Source of the DNA: Protopterus annectens
Taxonomy: Eukaryota; Chordata; Ceratodontiformes; Protopteridae
Assembly (NCBI RefSeq): GCF_019279795.1
Contig: NC_056731.1
Location: forward strand, 865,817,571 to 865,881,570
Reading direction: 5' to 3'
Length of the DNA stretch: 64,000 nucleotides
Below, one piece after another: positions 46,803 through 59,689 of this stretch. The notes beneath the pieces are model-generated. The model did not search any database, was not told the DNA's origin, and worked only from the letters and a program-made list of their open reading frames with translations. Positions within the stretch are counted from its first letter, which is position 1; each line of letters starts with the position of its first letter. Position numbers and translations under genes: made by a program.

Positions 46803-48911
46803 ATACATATTTAATTTACATTCTTTTGTTTTCATGCCTCTTGGTTTGTGCATGAATTGGGTCAAATTAGGAGTTGCAGAGGCTGGGCTCTTCATCCTGT
46901 TTTGATTGTAATGTTATGATGTGTACTAATAGGAGTTGTGTACCTTCCTGAATGCTGGAGCTAGATGAATTTCAAAATTGTTTTAAGCTGGAGATATCAG
47001 AATAGGATGTTTTCTACACTGCAGAGGGCCATCTCAGATCATTTGGGTGCAGTGAACATGAACTTGTTTGTGAGTGGCAAGTATGTGATGGACAAAGTCT
47101 TCTGTGTCGAGATTATGGAGTTCAGCTTCTAAAGAAAATCAACTTTTTATGCATTTTTCCCAAGTGTACATTTCACTGATCTTTTAATATCAAGCTCAGT
47201 TATGTACTCTTAACAGTCTTTTAAATGAGTGAGTACTCCCATTTCCCTCTCCTAACCACTTTACCCTATATCTTTGTAAATTAAAGTCTTGAAGTGTAGT
47301 ACCTGAAACATCACAGCATATATACACTGGCCAGCCTTCCTCAGTATACATTTTTCCTGGTTGCTACATTTGCTATAGTTAAGTGTAGCCTTTTTATATG
47401 AAGTACGATCTACCAAAATTGCTCAAAGTTTACCATATCTTCAATCCGGTTAAGGCAACCTGCATGCTTTCTTTGTATCCATAGATTTCTTATGTAACTC
47501 TAAATCTTTTCTAAAGTTCCATGTTTTTTCAACATAAGCAAGACAACTGCAGCCTCATCTTTTGTAAAATACCAGAAATACTGCAGTAGTTTCATATCTG
47601 TTTTGTCTTCTGGGGAAAACAAAATTTGCTCAACGTGTACATTTTGACTACTTGAACTTCACTAGCTTTTTGTTATACTGGCAGTTTGGCATTGTATTGA
47701 TCCTTCAGTAGTTTGCAGTCTTCCACTTGGTAATTTTCCACTTGAATTGCATAGTTAATAAAGAGCCTTCAAGAAATGTTACAGATCATATTTATCGCCT
47801 GTAATGTAACCCCAACATCTTTCAGATGTAGCCTCATAATTGGCTTTTCATCATCTTTTGATTCATGGATTGGGCCACTTCCATATGATTAACTTTAGTT
47901 TCCATTACTTCTGAAACGTCTTCCATTTTCTCCAAATTCACCACCATTGTTAAACTCATAGCACTTTATTAGTATACTACTACAGTTGAGCTCACCTTAA
48001 AATAACTTAACTTTTAACTTTTTAACTTTTTCAGTTGTTATCCTTATATGTGCTGTGAGATGTAAGGCCATTACATAAATATTTTGGAATTTTGAATAAG
48101 AAGCAGGCTTTTACTCATGCTGTTTTAGTTGTTACTTGTTTCCCGTCACCCATCTTCAAAGACCTGTTAAAAACTTGGCTGTATGTCTTGTGCTCAGTCC
48201 TCAGATTTTTAATTCTTGGTATTATTTTAAGAAATTGCATTATTTTGATCTCACACTCTTTCTGTCCCTTTTTCTCTTAGTGGGGAAAGTCAACAGTGAT
48301 GTGCATCATTAGATCACTGCTGCAGTAGACTATGCTGTAAGAGACATCCTGCCAAGGATCGGATCAGCCAGCCGGCTTACAAGGCTTTAGGGCTCCCTTC
48401 CATGTGCTCTAGCCAGTGCTCTGTATGAGAGCTACAGAATAAATGCAGTGGCAAGAGCACCAAAAGATCGCAGGACTTTTGCAGCTGAAGAGTTTGCTTC
48501 TTTCCAGGGTTTAGGTCGGAGATTGACTGTTGATTAGCATTTCATCAAGGCTGGGCAGATAAGTTCCCCTTTGAAGATTACCTTTCTCCTCCATATGTTA
48601 CAAAAAAAAAAACTATTTTATTTTGCCCAAAAAGTTTGTTTTAGGACTTTTCTGCCCCACTGAGTGCTGGTTACAGAATATTTTATCTTGAGCATACTTT
48701 CAGTAAACATGCTTTTCTGAGTTATTTTCTGTGTAAAATCATGTTTTATTGAAAAATACCAAACTTATTTTTGGGTGGCTTAAACTTTAATATTAAGAAG
48801 TGATCTTGGGTACATTTTTCGACAAAGTTTATTTTCTTATTAGGTTCCATGACCGACTTGTCTGAGTTGTGCTATCTACTTATCAGACATACTTTTTCAG
48901 CTGTAAGCCCT
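46803..48911. other. Mostly unassigned, with a possible L1 ORF1 remnant
   Basis: No clear gene. On the minus strand about 47970-47830, broken frames give a coiled-coil-like stretch (MVVNLEKMEDVSEVMETKVN) reminiscent of the L1 ORF1 N-terminal helix. Further down, the sequence is too decayed to call. The rest holds nothing I can name. Confidence 0.3.
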
Positions 48912-49411
48912 NNNNNNNNNNNNNNNNNNNNNNNNNNNNNNNNNNNNNNNNNNNNNNNNNNNNNNNNNNNNNNNNNNNNNNNNNNNNNNNNNNNNNNNNN
49001 NNNNNNNNNNNNNNNNNNNNNNNNNNNNNNNNNNNNNNNNNNNNNNNNNNNNNNNNNNNNNNNNNNNNNNNNNNNNNNNNNNNNNNNNNNNNNNNNNNNN
49101 NNNNNNNNNNNNNNNNNNNNNNNNNNNNNNNNNNNNNNNNNNNNNNNNNNNNNNNNNNNNNNNNNNNNNNNNNNNNNNNNNNNNNNNNNNNNNNNNNNNN
49201 NNNNNNNNNNNNNNNNNNNNNNNNNNNNNNNNNNNNNNNNNNNNNNNNNNNNNNNNNNNNNNNNNNNNNNNNNNNNNNNNNNNNNNNNNNNNNNNNNNNN
49301 NNNNNNNNNNNNNNNNNNNNNNNNNNNNNNNNNNNNNNNNNNNNNNNNNNNNNNNNNNNNNNNNNNNNNNNNNNNNNNNNNNNNNNNNNNNNNNNNNNNN
49401 NNNNNNNNNNN
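48912..49411. other. Assembly gap of 500 N
   Basis: Exactly 500 undetermined bases. Open frames spanning it are artefacts. Confidence 1.
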
Positions 49412-50318
49412 CCAAAATTGTAAGGACTGCAGCAATGGAGATCCTCGAACATCTACATTTATGGTAGGTACAAAACTATACTTTATCTAACATTTTTCAT
49501 GTAAGGATCTGTTGAATGTATATATAACACTTATTACAACATAACTGTTATATTTTGTAATTATACACATATTACTTATATGTGTTAACAATATCTATGT
49601 TGATGTCTTTCATCAGGAGGGGGCAGTGAGAAAGGGGTGCCTCACAACCCTCTGTTTAGTTACTAAAGGTTTAGTTATATAACATAAGTCTGATGTTAAT
49701 AAGCATAATGTGTGTTCTAATGCAGCTCCTAGTTCACTTAATATCATTTAGTTACTAATAGTGTCATTGAATCTGCAGAATGTATGCATCTATAAGAGAA
49801 CATAAGCATTTTCAAAACACTTTTATCAAAACAAATTGTTTACCATTTAAATGTTCTAGTGAAGGATAACATAATTTCAAGAGAAAAGAATTATAAGTAC
49901 AACAATTTAACAAGTTCAAAAGGTCAAATGATGTCATCACTGTTGTTTCCTCAAGCTGCAGCATCCTAAACTTGTTAAAAAGTATCTAAATAGGCTCATG
50001 CACAACAGAAGTTGTCTCTCATGAAGAAAAAAGCATTTTTGGTGGGAAATTCAGATCTTGAAGCTTTTAGAGTTACAGAAAAAACACTTAAGCTGCCTTG
50101 TCAGTGCATGTCATGAATCTCCACAATGAGAACAGTCACATAGACCACCAGTTTTCTCACAAAACATCAACATCATGAAAACAATTAACCCTTTCATATA
50201 AAAACAGCTATTTAGAAGTAACAGCTGCCTGAAATCAGAAATCATATTATAACATTTCCATTGTTTACCCACCAGTTAACCAGGCCATAGAGAGAGAGAG
50301 AGAGAAAACAAAGGAACC

Positions 50319-50386
<68 letters not shown>

Positions 50387-50880
50387 TATATATATATATA
50401 TATAAATAATTATATTTAGCTATCTATAAAACACCATTAATGTGTACTGTATTAATGTTTAACTGTATCTAAACAAAGAGTCTAAAACATCTAGTTAGAA
50501 ACACTAATCAGAAACACCTTGTTACCCCACCTCTGACCCACTAGAAAAAATGTACTTTGGTGTTAAGTCAAATTATACTATTACTAAAGAATTAGACATA
50601 CATCATTTGTAGTTATTTAAAAGGAAAAATTATGTAAAGTACTTATAATGGGGAAAAGAGAGAAAAGGAACATTGGTAACAAAAAACAATAGGAAGAAAG
50701 AAAGAGAGAATGTTATTCAAATACTTAGTACTATATATAATTAGAAGAAGTAGATATAGAAAGGAAAAGAGAAAGTTAATAATAAAAATAATTCACATTA
50801 TCTTACAGCATAGAGACTTTCCAGAATCAAATATATTATGATTCATAAAACAGAGCATTTAAAATTAGAAGGAATCTATT
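49412..50880. other. Unassigned AT-rich stretch with microsatellites
   Basis: Contains (AG)n at 50291-50304, (GT)n at about 50320-50381 and a short TA run at 50391-50402. A purine-rich part lies at 50640-50780. No gene recognised. Confidence 0.5.
50320..50381. repeat. (GT)n microsatellite
   Basis: About 31 uninterrupted GT units. Confidence 0.95.
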
Positions 50881-50898
50881 CATTTGTCCTTTAGTTTC

Positions 50899-51930
50899 TT
50901 AGTTTTGTTTGCTCCTTCCTTCACAGACCATCCATTTTTTTGTTGCCTGCCTCTTCAAACTCTGGGATGACAATTCAATTTCTTCTATGTCCGACAGTAT
51001 TTTCTTCTTTTGGATAAATTCTACTGCTTCTTGTAGGGAATCAAAGTTCTTCACTGTTTCTGGCAAGGTGATTTTTATTCTTGCAGGAAAAAGAATCTGA
51101 GCTTTAATATTGGCTTTTTTCAAGGACTTAATTAAAGGAACACACTCCTTTCTTCTGGATGTGACCGTAGGGGTGTAGTCATTGTCAAAACGAATAACTT
51201 TTTCAGCCATCTTGATAGGAGAATTAGTTCAAGCTGATTTCAGTGAAACTGGATTTCCCTGTCAATTCCAAAAGAGAGGGATTCAGGCATGTTTAGTGCG
51301 GATGAAAACCACTTATTGAGGAATTGAATAATGTTAGCACCCTCTTCTTTCTCAGGAATTCCATATATTTTTATGTTGTTCCTCCTTGATCTACTTTCAA
51401 GGTCTTCCATTTTTCAGTCAGCCTGGTGTTTTGTTTCAGAAGAAATTCATTGTGATGTTCATTTTCTGTCACTCTAGTATCTAGGTCAGTTACTGTTTCC
51501 TCTAAGGCAAGAATCTTTTCAGATTTGTTTTTTTACTATTCCATTTAGAAGTTCCAGTTGTTTACTGCATTCTTGTTTGATAATATTCATTTTGTTTTCA
51601 AATTTGTCCATTTTTAGTGACTGTTCTTGAATGTTTGTTATTATAAGATGTAGTTCTTTCTTCACTGCACTTTCCTGGTATGGGTTCTTCGAGTTGCTCA
51701 TCTTGAGATCTCCAGTAGAAAGCTTCTTAACAGGAATAATTAAAAAATTCTCTTGACTATGTATTAATTTTAAAATAATAAAGAGGCTATGTTAATCTAA
51801 CTTTTAGCATACTTTGTTAGACTTTTCTAAAAATTATATTTCCTGTCAGGATATTAAAATCTAAGCAGAGCTATGGATTGCTGCTGCTATCAGATTGGCA
51901 TCTTGGCCGTGCCCCTCACTTTGGTATTTT
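50899..51930 (-). pseudogene. L1 ORF1 copy (5' end and ORF1 only)
   Basis: Minus strand. A leader near 51930 reads GGCACGGCCAAGATG, typical of an L1 5' end. ORF1 starts at 51701 (MSNSKNPYQESAVKKELHLI) with a coiled-coil region. A degraded RRM region follows (51220-51500). Frame 51210-50899 is the C-terminal domain (YTPTVTSRRKECVPLIKSL, LFPARIKITLPE). L1 ORF1p is an RNA-binding chaperone trimer. No ORF2 follows downstream (below 50899), which is unusual because LINE copies normally lose the 5' end. Confidence 0.75.
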
Positions 51931-52623
51931 TTGAAGTTATACAGTAAACAAACTTTTAGGGAGTCTTTTCTGTTTGAAAATGTTTCTGTATGAACATGCA
52001 GTCTTTTGATGATGTCATGCAATCTGTTAATAAGCTCCTTTTTGTTCTTGTTTCAAAGTGAATTACGTGACAGTTCAGTAAGTTGTTTTTGCCTCCCACT
52101 CTGTTCCTTCCTTGCACCTGCATTTCAGGAATTCCTTATTTGTAATTCTTAAAGCTTGCATTAAACACTGAACGTTTGGCTTATCCTTATCAGCATTTTT
52201 CTCAAGCTGTGCCAGCATGTTACATTTACAGATGAATGCTGTCATTTAGCTGAGAACAGTTTAACCCTTTAATATATGTATGTTAGCAAACAGAAATGTA
52301 TGTATCTAACTGACTATTATTCCTACATATATTATAGCAACAGAAGTGCATATGCATCTAACAGGTGTACATGCATTTATAAATTTCTAAATATATATCT
52401 AACAAGGTTGTCAGTAGTACACACACACTGCACCCATCACACACAGTTCAAAACAGAGGTATAGACCCACGAATGCTGAGGCACTTAAATATAACCATCC
52501 TAAACTCCAGAGACCTCCTAGACGAAGTATACATAACAAATAACCTTCAGCAGCCCTGAATATACTCTTTCAAAATAACACCAACATCAACACATACGAC
52601 CACATCTCCTAAAGCCAGTTATT
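51931..52623. other. Unassigned stretch between two L1 remnants
   Basis: AT-rich and without recognisable coding or RNA features. Confidence 0.4.
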
Positions 52624-52999
52624 TTTTTTTAAACGAGAAACATTTTTATTAAGTTATCATTTATGATGCAGGCAGTCATGCATTTATATAAATAAAAACA
52701 AATTGCATTACCACAATCCCAGTTGCAACCATTTTGCATCACAAGTCCTAAAAATACCATTTTAATTGCAAACATTATACATCACTTATAATCTACCCTG
52801 TCGTTGTCAGTCAGACATTACACAGCTCATTCAAGTCCTGCCTTCGTTAAACCTTATCCTCCCTTGTATGTATTGCTACTACAGTTTCCATTTTTTTCCA
52901 GTGTAATTTGTTCCTACCCTTTTCTAAAGATCCAGTTCCAGTTGTTTTATCTCTGTTACTAAATTTGCTACTTCTAGTACAGTTGGTTTAGGTTTTAAT

Positions 53000-55900
53000 T
53001 TCCATTTTCTGATAGTTGCTTTTTTGGCAGCCACCATAATTAGACTTGGCAAGGTCTTACTATGCTTAGACTATCCTGATTCTGTATCATAGCTCAGAAA
53101 AATCATTTCCCTAGTTACATCAATTTGCTCACCCCACATCTCTGACAAAGTAGTGTGCAGGAAATCTTTAAGGTCAACCAACTCAGTCTTCCAGAAAATA
53201 TGTTCCCAGTTACCTCTTTCTTCCCCATCACACCTCCAACATTTGCTGTCTACCTGAGGAAAACCTTTCCAAGCAAAAAATCTTAAATTTTCTAGATTTT
53301 GTTGCATATTTAGGAGGCATACTTATATCCCCCCATTGTTTCTTTGTGAACTGCTTATCCCATCTCTCTTCCCAATCCTTTCAAAGCACCTCTGAATCTT
53401 ATAATTATCATGCAGTATTTTATATACGCTACTAATTATTCCTTTTTAAATGGCAGCTTCAGTTCTAGACTCTACTAAAAACTATAACCGGTGCTGGTCT
53501 TTCGTTTAGGACTCCCCTGCTTTTTTCTCTTTGCCTATATTCTGATATCAATCCGTGATAGGGAAGGCAATCTCTAATCTGCAGTTCAAATAAATTCTCC
53601 TGGTGTCTTTCCATTCTGTTACATTTTCCTCTCTAGTTATTTGCTCCCAATACCTTGGCTCCTTTGCCAATTTTCTGCAGTAAAGTCCAGCACCCTCTTG
53701 CCTATTGCCTGTATCCCTAATTGCAATCATCCCTATCGGCAGAGTCTCCTTTCTTCATTCCCATGTTAAAATACTTTCTGCAACTTTATAAATATAATAC
53801 TGTGTTATTCTCAAAGATCTGCATCCAAAATTCCAGTTCTCCTTGTTTCTTGAGCTTCTTCCCTGTTTCATCATCATCCCTTACAACTTTGAGTTATAGT
53901 TTTCTGCTTGTCTTATGTATTGGAGCCTTTACTGTGCTATTCTGAAATACCCCTTCAAATCGGGTAATTCCAATATGCCTTGTTTTACTGGAAGAATCAG
54001 CTTATCCCACTTGAATCTTGCCATTTTACCCTCCCAGATAAAATCCTTCAGCTCTTTAGTAATTGTTATCCACAATTTTTTCTTTGGTTTATAAAAATAT
54101 GCCTGAACTATGTACAAGACTAAAGGGACTAAAAGCATTTTAACTGTTTGTAACTTACTATCCATGTCTATTTAAAAGTGCTTCCATTTTCTCAGTTTTT
54201 GTATTATCTTTCTGTGTCCCTTATTTTCTTTGCTAGTGGTTCTAAATATAATGCAAATCACAAAGGGGAAGAGGACACCTCAGCCTGGTTCCAATGCTTA
54301 AGCAGAAATTATCAGAGAGGATCCCACCTACTTAATTTTTGCCTCCAATCCCTCATATGTCCTCCTAATCAACCTTATAATTTTATCAGGGAATGCAAAT
54401 GTTTCCATTGCCCTGCTCATAATGTCCTAGCTTACTGTATCAAATGTTTTCTCTGCATCAGGACCCACTAACAACAGTGGTATTTTCTTATATTCTGCTT
54501 CCCTCTATATCTTGTTAATGTTGTCAAATGTTTGCCTCCCCTTCACAAAGCCACATTGATCCATATCCATCAATTTTGGCATCACTTTTGCTGTTATTTT
54601 AGCTGTTATAGACATAAACACTTCAGAATCATGGTTTAGTATTGAAATGGGCCTGTATGAAGCTGGATCTGACAGATCCGTACCCTCTTTAGATATCACA
54701 GCTACCACCACTTTCTTCCAGGATGTTGGTACCTCTACTTCTCCTCCTAAAATACTGTTAAACAAAACCTTCCAGTTTTTTCCTTCCTAGCCTCCAGACT
54801 TCGACAGGAATACTATCTATTTCTGGGGACTTTACTGTAGATTGGTTATACATCACCATTTTTATCTCATCTCCTCCTCTCCTGTTAATAATTGAGCCTT
54901 GTCTACCTCTAACCTTGGCATACTTAATTCTTAAATAAAGGTTTCTATTTGTACATTTTCTTGGTTTCCATATTTCTCTGCTGTATACAGACTTTCATAA
55001 AATTTCCAAAGTATTTCTAATACTTTTACAGGATCTCTTATCTTCCTTGTTATAGACTCCCTAAATTTGGCGACAGCCCTTTCTGCCTTCTGTTACCTGA
55101 GTCAAAGTTTTTGTACTTTAGAGTTATCAAAAAACAGTTGCTTAACAGCAGTCTTTTTAAACTTGTGCATATTATCGAGGTAATCCCTTATTCTCTGTTT
55201 AGCATTCTGCAGTTGCTCCTCCTGTTGTTCTGTGAGATTCCAACTATTTTGCAAAGCTTAAACATTTGTTAGTCCATCTAAATAATTCTTGTTACTACTT
55301 AACCATATCTCTTTCATTTCCACCCTATTTTTAAACTCCACTTGAATTTTATCCCACCCCCACAGCTATATCATCAGTAGAAATTTATATCTTCTCTAAT
55401 AACTCCTGAATAATTTCCCCTACCCAGTCCTTAAATTCTTCTCTTTTCAACAGATAGGTGAGAAAGTGCCAGTGTCTCATTTTTATTTCACTACCTTCAT
55501 TACCTTGTGTTTTTTATTTTCATTATTATGGATGCATGATCTAAAATAGTTATTAGGTGTGTATCAGAACATTCAATTAAATGCACATGTTCTATGAAAT
55601 GTAAATTATGTCTAGCCTAGCCCAATTTTGTGTCTTGGGGAATGATGAGTAAATTCACTCTGAACTCCTAGTGCTGAATTCACATCTTTCATGCCAATTA
55701 TTTTCATAAATTTCTTCAATAATCTATCTTCGTTTGTTATATTTTCCCTTCTGGGCCCCCCCAGTCACATCTTCACACTTGCAAATCAAGTTCCTGTCCC
55801 TCACCCATAAGTAATATTCTTTGTTGAAAGATGATTATTTCTCCTAGAATTTTCTTAAGCTCCATTATAGCAGTTTTAGGTGAAATATAAATAAATACCA

Positions 55901-56250
55901 GTGTAATTCTCCTCCCTTGCCAGTAGTCGCTTAAGACTACAAATCTTACCATTATTATCTTTATCTACTTTCACTAATGGAGCTCCTCTTGCAATTGATA
56001 TAAGTATTCCTGTTTTTCTTTGTCCAAGGTATTCTGCTGACTAACCATCCTGAAAACCTTTCTTAATCAAATTCACACGTTCAGTTCTTTTCAAATTTGT
56101 CTTCTCTAGCATAGCTATTTGCACTCTACATTTTTAATATAGTTAAATCCAAGAAAGAAAGAGTGGTTATTTTTGAGAGCATGGACATTTAAAGAAATTA
56201 CAGAAAACATAATTGTGTTTGTTATTATTCCCACCTTTTATGTGTAACAG
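53000..56250 (-). pseudogene. L1 ORF2 remnant: endonuclease, RT, C-terminal domain
   Basis: Endonuclease part about 56100-55800 (KRTERVNLIKKGF, GILISIARGAPL). RT fingers at 54765-54505 (PTSWKKVVVAVISKEGTDL, SYRPISILN, QCGFVKGRQT). Thumb and later region at 54165-53929 (DFIWEGKMARFKWDKLILP) and 53730-53548. The C-terminal Cys motif CWRCDGEERGNWEHIFW is at 53245-53200. It lies downstream of ORF1 on the same strand. Many stops; not functional. Confidence 0.8.
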
Positions 56251-57399
56251 CTTTTTTTGTTAAATGCCTAGTTCCAGCTTTTGTGTTGCATGCATGTACT
56301 GTTTGTCAGGTTGATCCTTTATACACTTTTTGTCATATCCATTTGAGCCTGTCGCATCTTACAAAACCTTTTGTTTTTTTGAAAGCCCTCAAACAAAAAA
56401 AAAAAACACACACCCCCAATGCCCCCTAAAACCTGTTAATTTAATAACACACAAAACTATGTATATCTCCAAATATTGAAGTTTTACCCTCCTAATAGGA
56501 GCAAATGTTCTAAACTGATAGCCACACTCATAGACTTGAGTTAATCTAAAAGAAAGGTTATCCATTCTAAGAAGCATGGTGCAGCCTGTAATTCAGCTAA
56601 GTGACATCTGGTTTTGTCTTATCTTTATAGCTCCCCCAGCTAAGCAAACACTTGAATGCTTTCAGAGAACATGATCTCCCTATCCATTTTTCTTTATCAG
56701 ATTGTGTCCTGGAGACATGAGAACCAGATACAAATCAACTTATATTTATTTGCTAGAAAAAAAGCCATGCAATATTTATTATTCTTTTTCATTTATTTGC
56801 TTTCTCTTAAAACTAGTTACTAAATTAAGCTAAGTACCTTAATTGAGTCATTCCCCTATGCAAGAGTGAGAAAAAGCACACCAATTTTTTCTTTTGTCAT
56901 GCTCTTTTAACCAGACTGCTTGTTCTTTTTTAACTTTTGCAGTGCCTACATTTATTAAAAACTGAACATGGAGAGATAAAAAAAAAACAGGAGCAACTGT
57001 TTACCTTAGTACCCCCATGACACTTAAAATAACTGAGAAAACTTTACTTTATAGCATGCAAAAAATCATGCATTATAGAAATAGTACTGTTAAGAAAAAA
57101 ACTTTGTTTCACTTACAATTTCCCATCTCCCTCCTCTTCCCCTCTCCTAATTATTTATCCAAACATTAATGACGTGAAGTAGGGCATATGCTTTAGAGTC
57201 CATACAAGTTTAACAAAGTCCAAAAGAGTCTAATATTTCTAGATTTTCTTGTTATATCTTGTTTCACAAATATAATTATTGCTTTGTAATCCCAGATTTT
57301 ACATTTTCCAAGTTACTGGTTTTATTCCTGTTCGTCTCCATCTTCCAGATCCTGTCTCTGCTTCATTTCCAATGTACTGTTGATTCTTCTAGTCTGTTC

Positions 57400-58400
57400 T
57401 CATGCTCCCTTTCTGCTCTCCAGAATTTTCAGTTGAAAAACTGAGAAACATTTCACTGGCACAGTGTATCTATGGCCTTTATTACCAGAAGAACAAGATG
57501 CATAATCTCCTTCTGTTTCACAGCTCACATTTTGTTGGACAGACTTTATTTCCTCCTTAGCATGTACTTCATCCAAAAATAATTTTGTCCCTCCAGAGAA
57601 GAATATTTTAAATGTAGCTGGGTACAGCAGTTCAGTCTCACTCCTGCTTCTTGACATTCCCTAAATAGTGGTATAAATTTACTCATGTTCTGCACAAACA
57701 CTCTGCTGTCTTCCACATTTAGTGCTTTCCCTTTCTTTCACAGTTTTGTCAGAATCAACTCCTTCTGCTGGTAGGATTGGTGTTCCAAGCCTGGGGTTGT
57801 TCCAGGTGAAAGTGCTTAACTGTTACTGTTGCGATATTGTGTAATATTGTGCCATCACATTGTGTTAGTACTGAAATTAACATTTTTACTGGGTCTGCTA
57901 TCCTGCCTTGCTGTGGAGTTCCTTGTTTTTTGTTTGTGGTAACTGATTTTGGATTTTTTGTAGGATTGCATTTTTAGTATTAAAGGTCTAGGTTGCTTTC
58001 TCATAGTCAAGTTTCGAACATACACACGATGTGTCCTTTCAGTAAACAATTCCTGCTGTGGAATGCCAGTCCAGTTGCTTATTTGTGCTTTCATATAATT
58101 AATGTAGTCTGTTCTGTCCAGCTTCTTGGGTACAGCAGAAAATCTCAGGTTTTCCCTACTTTCTCTGTCCTCTAATTCTGTTATTTTATGAAACATCTGT
58201 TCTTGAGCAGTCTAATATTCAGCCAGCCATTTCTTCATTTGTCCTCTGATTTTTGCAGTTTTGTCACCTCATCTGAATATCTGTTTAAAGCTTCTTCCAT
58301 TTTTTCCAGCCTTTTGTTGTTTGAGTTGCAACACTATCAGTAATTTGTTTATTTTAATAATATCTGTGTGCAGTTGTGTTCTACTTTCGTCTAGGTTACT
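57400..58400 (-). pseudogene. L1 ORF1 remnant
   Basis: Frame 58196-57855 has ELEDRESRENLRFSAVPKKL, the classic junction between the ORF1 coiled coil and RRM, followed by ERTHRVYVRN. Frame 57657-57400 holds the C-terminal domain (LLYPATFKIFF). Upstream of 58196 the sequence is helical but broken. ORF1p coats L1 RNA. Confidence 0.75.
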
Positions 58401-58635
58401 GGAGGTCATGTCTTGAACTTGACTACTTTTTGCTGAACAGCTCTAGTACTTTTCCCAGTCAGTGATTTTTCTTCAACTTTTATAGGTGATTTTCCTTCAG
58501 ACCCTCTGTATTTTTTTTCCTGGCATCCAGGCAATACACTTGCTAACCCTTACTGGAATTTAGCCAGAAAAAGAAGTCCACTGACCCTTTCTGCTAAGTT
58601 CCTGATTTCAGACTGGGAGAGCTAGAATCAAGCTG

Positions 58636-58825
58636 ATGTTCTTCGTGTTTCACTGTTGCAGTCATCACATTTGGGTTTTCTCCCTGCAGGTAGCCCTCAG
58701 CCGACCTGAATACCAGAGTCTTCGGATTTCTGCATCGGATGCTGTCGCTTCTTCCTTGACGTCAGGTCATCAGGGGTATAAAACATGCAGCCGATGCCAT
58801 TACATCAGTCTTTCTTGCCATGCGG
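58636..58825. repeat. DIRS left inverted terminal repeat (copy A)
   Basis: 58713-58825 (CCAGAGTCTTCGGATTTCTG onward) matches the reverse complement of 63890-64000. The outer part, 58636-58680 (CTTCGTGTTTCACTGTTGCA), matches the reverse complement of the internal complementary region at 63643-63687. It includes a GGGTATAAAACATGCAG stretch that could serve as a TATA-type promoter (inference). Confidence 0.9.
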
Positions 58826-58954
58826 TGCCCGAAGCAGAAGCAGTTTGCAAGTGCCGGTCGGGCAACTCCTGAAATTTTCGTTTTCGAGTTTCAGACCCGA
58901 AGTCTTCAAAAAAGCTAAGTACCCCATTGGGGATCCTTTTTCTTGCTTTAACCG

Positions 58955-59683
58955 ATGTCAGTAAAAGTTAACAATTGTCTTACCTGTGGAAAGCAAATAC
59001 CTCATAGAGATTTCCATTCTTACTGCATCCCCTACTTAGGCCCAGACCACGATGTCCCTCGTTGTCGGTTTTGTGCCTTATTCAACACCCGAACTATCCA
59101 TCGTCGGGCTATTTTTGCAGCCAATTATTTTCATACTCGTTCTGTGTACTCCAAAGTGGCTTCATCAAGCCATCTGACTACCGATCATAAGGATAAAGAC
59201 AGAGACAGACCGCATAGGTCCAAAACTGCCGATGACACTTCCGTTAAGCTAGTCGCCAGTCCGCCGGTACTCAGTGAGGTGCTTTTGCAGCCCCTGATAC
59301 CCGCTACTTCTATTTCGCAGGCCTCTGCTGAGACCCATTCGGAGTCCGGTATGCCGCGAGATGCTTCTTCGACTATGGAACCTGCGGATGTGTCTAACTT
59401 GGATGAGTCCAGAGCTGCTGTGCAGGCACTGGCTTCTGAGGCTGTATTCAGGCCTACAGGCATTCAGATTAAACAGACACCATCATTTTCATCCAGGCCT
59501 AAAACTCGCACAGTGCCTAGAAAACCGACGACCAAACCCCAGGCCCATATGCCTAAAAAACAGATGCTTAGAATGGCTGAAGACCTCATTACCTTAAGCC
59601 AGCCTTCCCCCTCTAAGAGACCTAGAACTGAGTTTCTTTCTGATTCTTCTGATCAGGAATCTGATTTTTTCTGCTCCTTCTGA
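58955..59683 (+). CDS. DIRS gag, N-terminal frame (copy A)
   Basis: 242 aa from MSVKVNNCLTCGKQIPHRD. A Cys/His cluster (CLTCGKQIPH, YLGPDH, CRFCALF; residues 5-50) resembles a zinc-binding fold and recurs in copies B and C. A long Ser/Thr/Pro-rich middle and a basic stretch (KTRTVPRKPTTKPQAHMPKK, about 185-205) follow. The frame ends at a stop, but homologous gag sequence continues in another frame (59700-60000, REHFRWESQDFSDSKKRL) and then back in the first (60272-60496). Gag is presumed to package the RNA; the function is inferred from position. Confidence 0.7.
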   Translation: MSVKVNNCLTCGKQIPHRDFHSYCIPYLGPDHDVPRCRFCALFNTRTIHRRAIFAANYFHTRSVYSKVASSSHLTTDHKDKDRDRPHRSKTADDTSVKLVASPPVLSEVLLQPLIPATSISQASAETHSESGMPRDASSTMEPADVSNLDESRAAVQALASEAVFRPTGIQIKQTPSFSSRPKTRTVPRKPTTKPQAHMPKKQMLRMAEDLITLSQPSPSKRPRTEFLSDSSDQESDFFCSF

Positions 59684-59689
59684 TTACCA

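Larger units (their letters stand above)
52624..58620 (-). mobile_element. Decayed near-complete L1 LINE
   Basis: Minus strand: ORF1 (about 58400-57400), ORF2 with endonuclease, RT and C-terminal Cys motif (about 56250-53000), and a 3' end with an A run at about 52624-52633. Each domain is readable but split by many stops, so it is old. It ends beside the left terminal repeat of DIRS copy A. The 5' limit (58620) is approximate. Confidence 0.82.

Noticed and set aside
48849..49490. Long open frames across the gap
   Set aside because: They consist mainly of undetermined residues from the 500-N gap.
54178..54471. Plus-strand 97-aa frame
   Set aside because: It is antisense to the L1 ORF2 remnant and has no independent support.
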